A DNA stretch of 5,980 nt from Klenkia sp. Its GTDB lineage: Bacteria > Actinomycetota > Actinomycetes > Mycobacteriales > Geodermatophilaceae. The first letter of the stretch is position 1; each line of letters opens with the position of its first letter. The translations under genes were made by a program, and so were the position numbers. Positions 5,723-5,980 of this stretch are shown one piece after another. The notes under the pieces were generated by a model that ran no database searches, had not been told where the DNA came from, and saw nothing but the letters and a program-made list of their open reading frames with translations. The DNA lies in assembly GCA_025966215.1 (NCBI GenBank), contig JAOPVM010000420.1:1-5980 (forward strand), given 5' to 3'.

Positions 5723-5980
5723 TCAGACGCTCGGGAGGGCCACCCCGACGAGGGTGTCGCGGCTGAGGATGGCGGCGAGCTGGTCCTCGCTCCAGCCCTC
5801 GGTCCCCGCCGGGCGCATCGGCACCACCACGTAGCGCATGTCCGCGTTCGAGTCGTGCACCCGGACCGTGACGTCCTCGGGGACCACCGTCCCGAACTCC
5901 CGCAGCACGGCCCGCGGCTCGTGCACCACCCGGGACCGGTAGTTGTCGCTCTTGTACCAGGTCGGCGGGGTGCCGAGCAG
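5723..5980 (-). CDS. Nitrile hydratase alpha subunit, C-terminal part
   Basis: This gene runs in from beyond the window end; 85 codons and the TGA stop are visible. Nitrile hydratase converts nitriles to amides with an iron or cobalt centre held by the alpha subunit, working as an alpha/beta assembly in the cytoplasm. The visible sequence is typical of the alpha C-terminus: LLGTPPTWYKSDNYRSRVVH at 1-20 of the fragment, EPRAVLREFG at 21-30, the strand MRYVVVPMRPAGTEGWSEDQ at 48-67, and LAAILSRDTLVGVALPSV at the end. In the family the metal-binding C-x-L-C-S-C motif sits only a few residues before LLGTPP, so it falls just outside the window and the metal type cannot be judged. Thiocyanate hydrolase gamma subunits are related, but the whole segment reads most like nitrile hydratase. 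The GTG codons at 5929 and 5926 are internal, since the homology continues through them. Beta subunit and activator genes would be expected beyond position 5980. Confidence 0.92.
   Translation of the reverse strand: MLGTPPTWYKSDNYRSRVVHEPRAVLREFGTVVPEDVTVRVHDSNADMRYVVVPMRPAGTEGWSEDQLAAILSRDTLVGVALPSV

Noticed and set aside
5723..5929. Start of the nitrile hydratase fragment at GTG 5929
   Set aside because: Family-typical sequence (LLGTPPTWYKSDNYRSR) continues in frame to the window end, so the true start lies outside.

Overview
The window is about 70-75% GC, with codons ending almost always in G or C, GTG starts and several start codons lacking a Shine-Dalgarno. This points to a high-GC actinobacterium. 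The gene types and style would fit Geodermatophilaceae (Blastococcus, Geodermatophilus, Modestobacter) or a relative, but the family assignment is an inference.

Layout, left to right. (1) The 3' end of a pyrimidine reductase (RibD C-terminal domain) gene, + strand, cut by the window start. (2) A complete LigC-type ATP-dependent DNA ligase, + strand, 16 bp after the reductase. (3) A lipoprotein alpha/beta hydrolase of the tripeptidyl aminopeptidase/TAP-like family, + strand. (4) A short tandem repeat of CCGCCTGA units that places TGA stops in all three frames, leading into the promoter of the next gene. (5) A Prim-PolC/LigD-polymerase-like protein, + strand. (6) About 250 bp between convergent genes, with a minus-strand stretch that looks like a decayed reading frame. 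(7) An IclR-family transcription regulator, - strand, of visibly lower GC. (8) About 290 bp holding the iclR promoter, a candidate operator palindrome and a strong hairpin. (9) The 3' end of a nitrile hydratase alpha subunit gene, - strand, cut by the window end.

How they may work together. The ligase and the primase-polymerase are the two halves of a minimal repair toolkit: gap filling or ribonucleotide insertion, then sealing. Their mycobacterial counterparts are encoded near each other and have been linked to base excision repair. Here a secreted peptidase gene lies between them, and the start codons suggest that the peptidase and polymerase genes each have their own promoter giving leaderless mRNA. 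No Ku gene is in the window. The IclR regulator lies downstream of the nitrile hydratase gene on the same strand, separated by a hairpin, so it may be a local regulator of nitrile/amide catabolism. I see no CRISPR array, insertion sequence, tRNA, rRNA or clearly new defence system.
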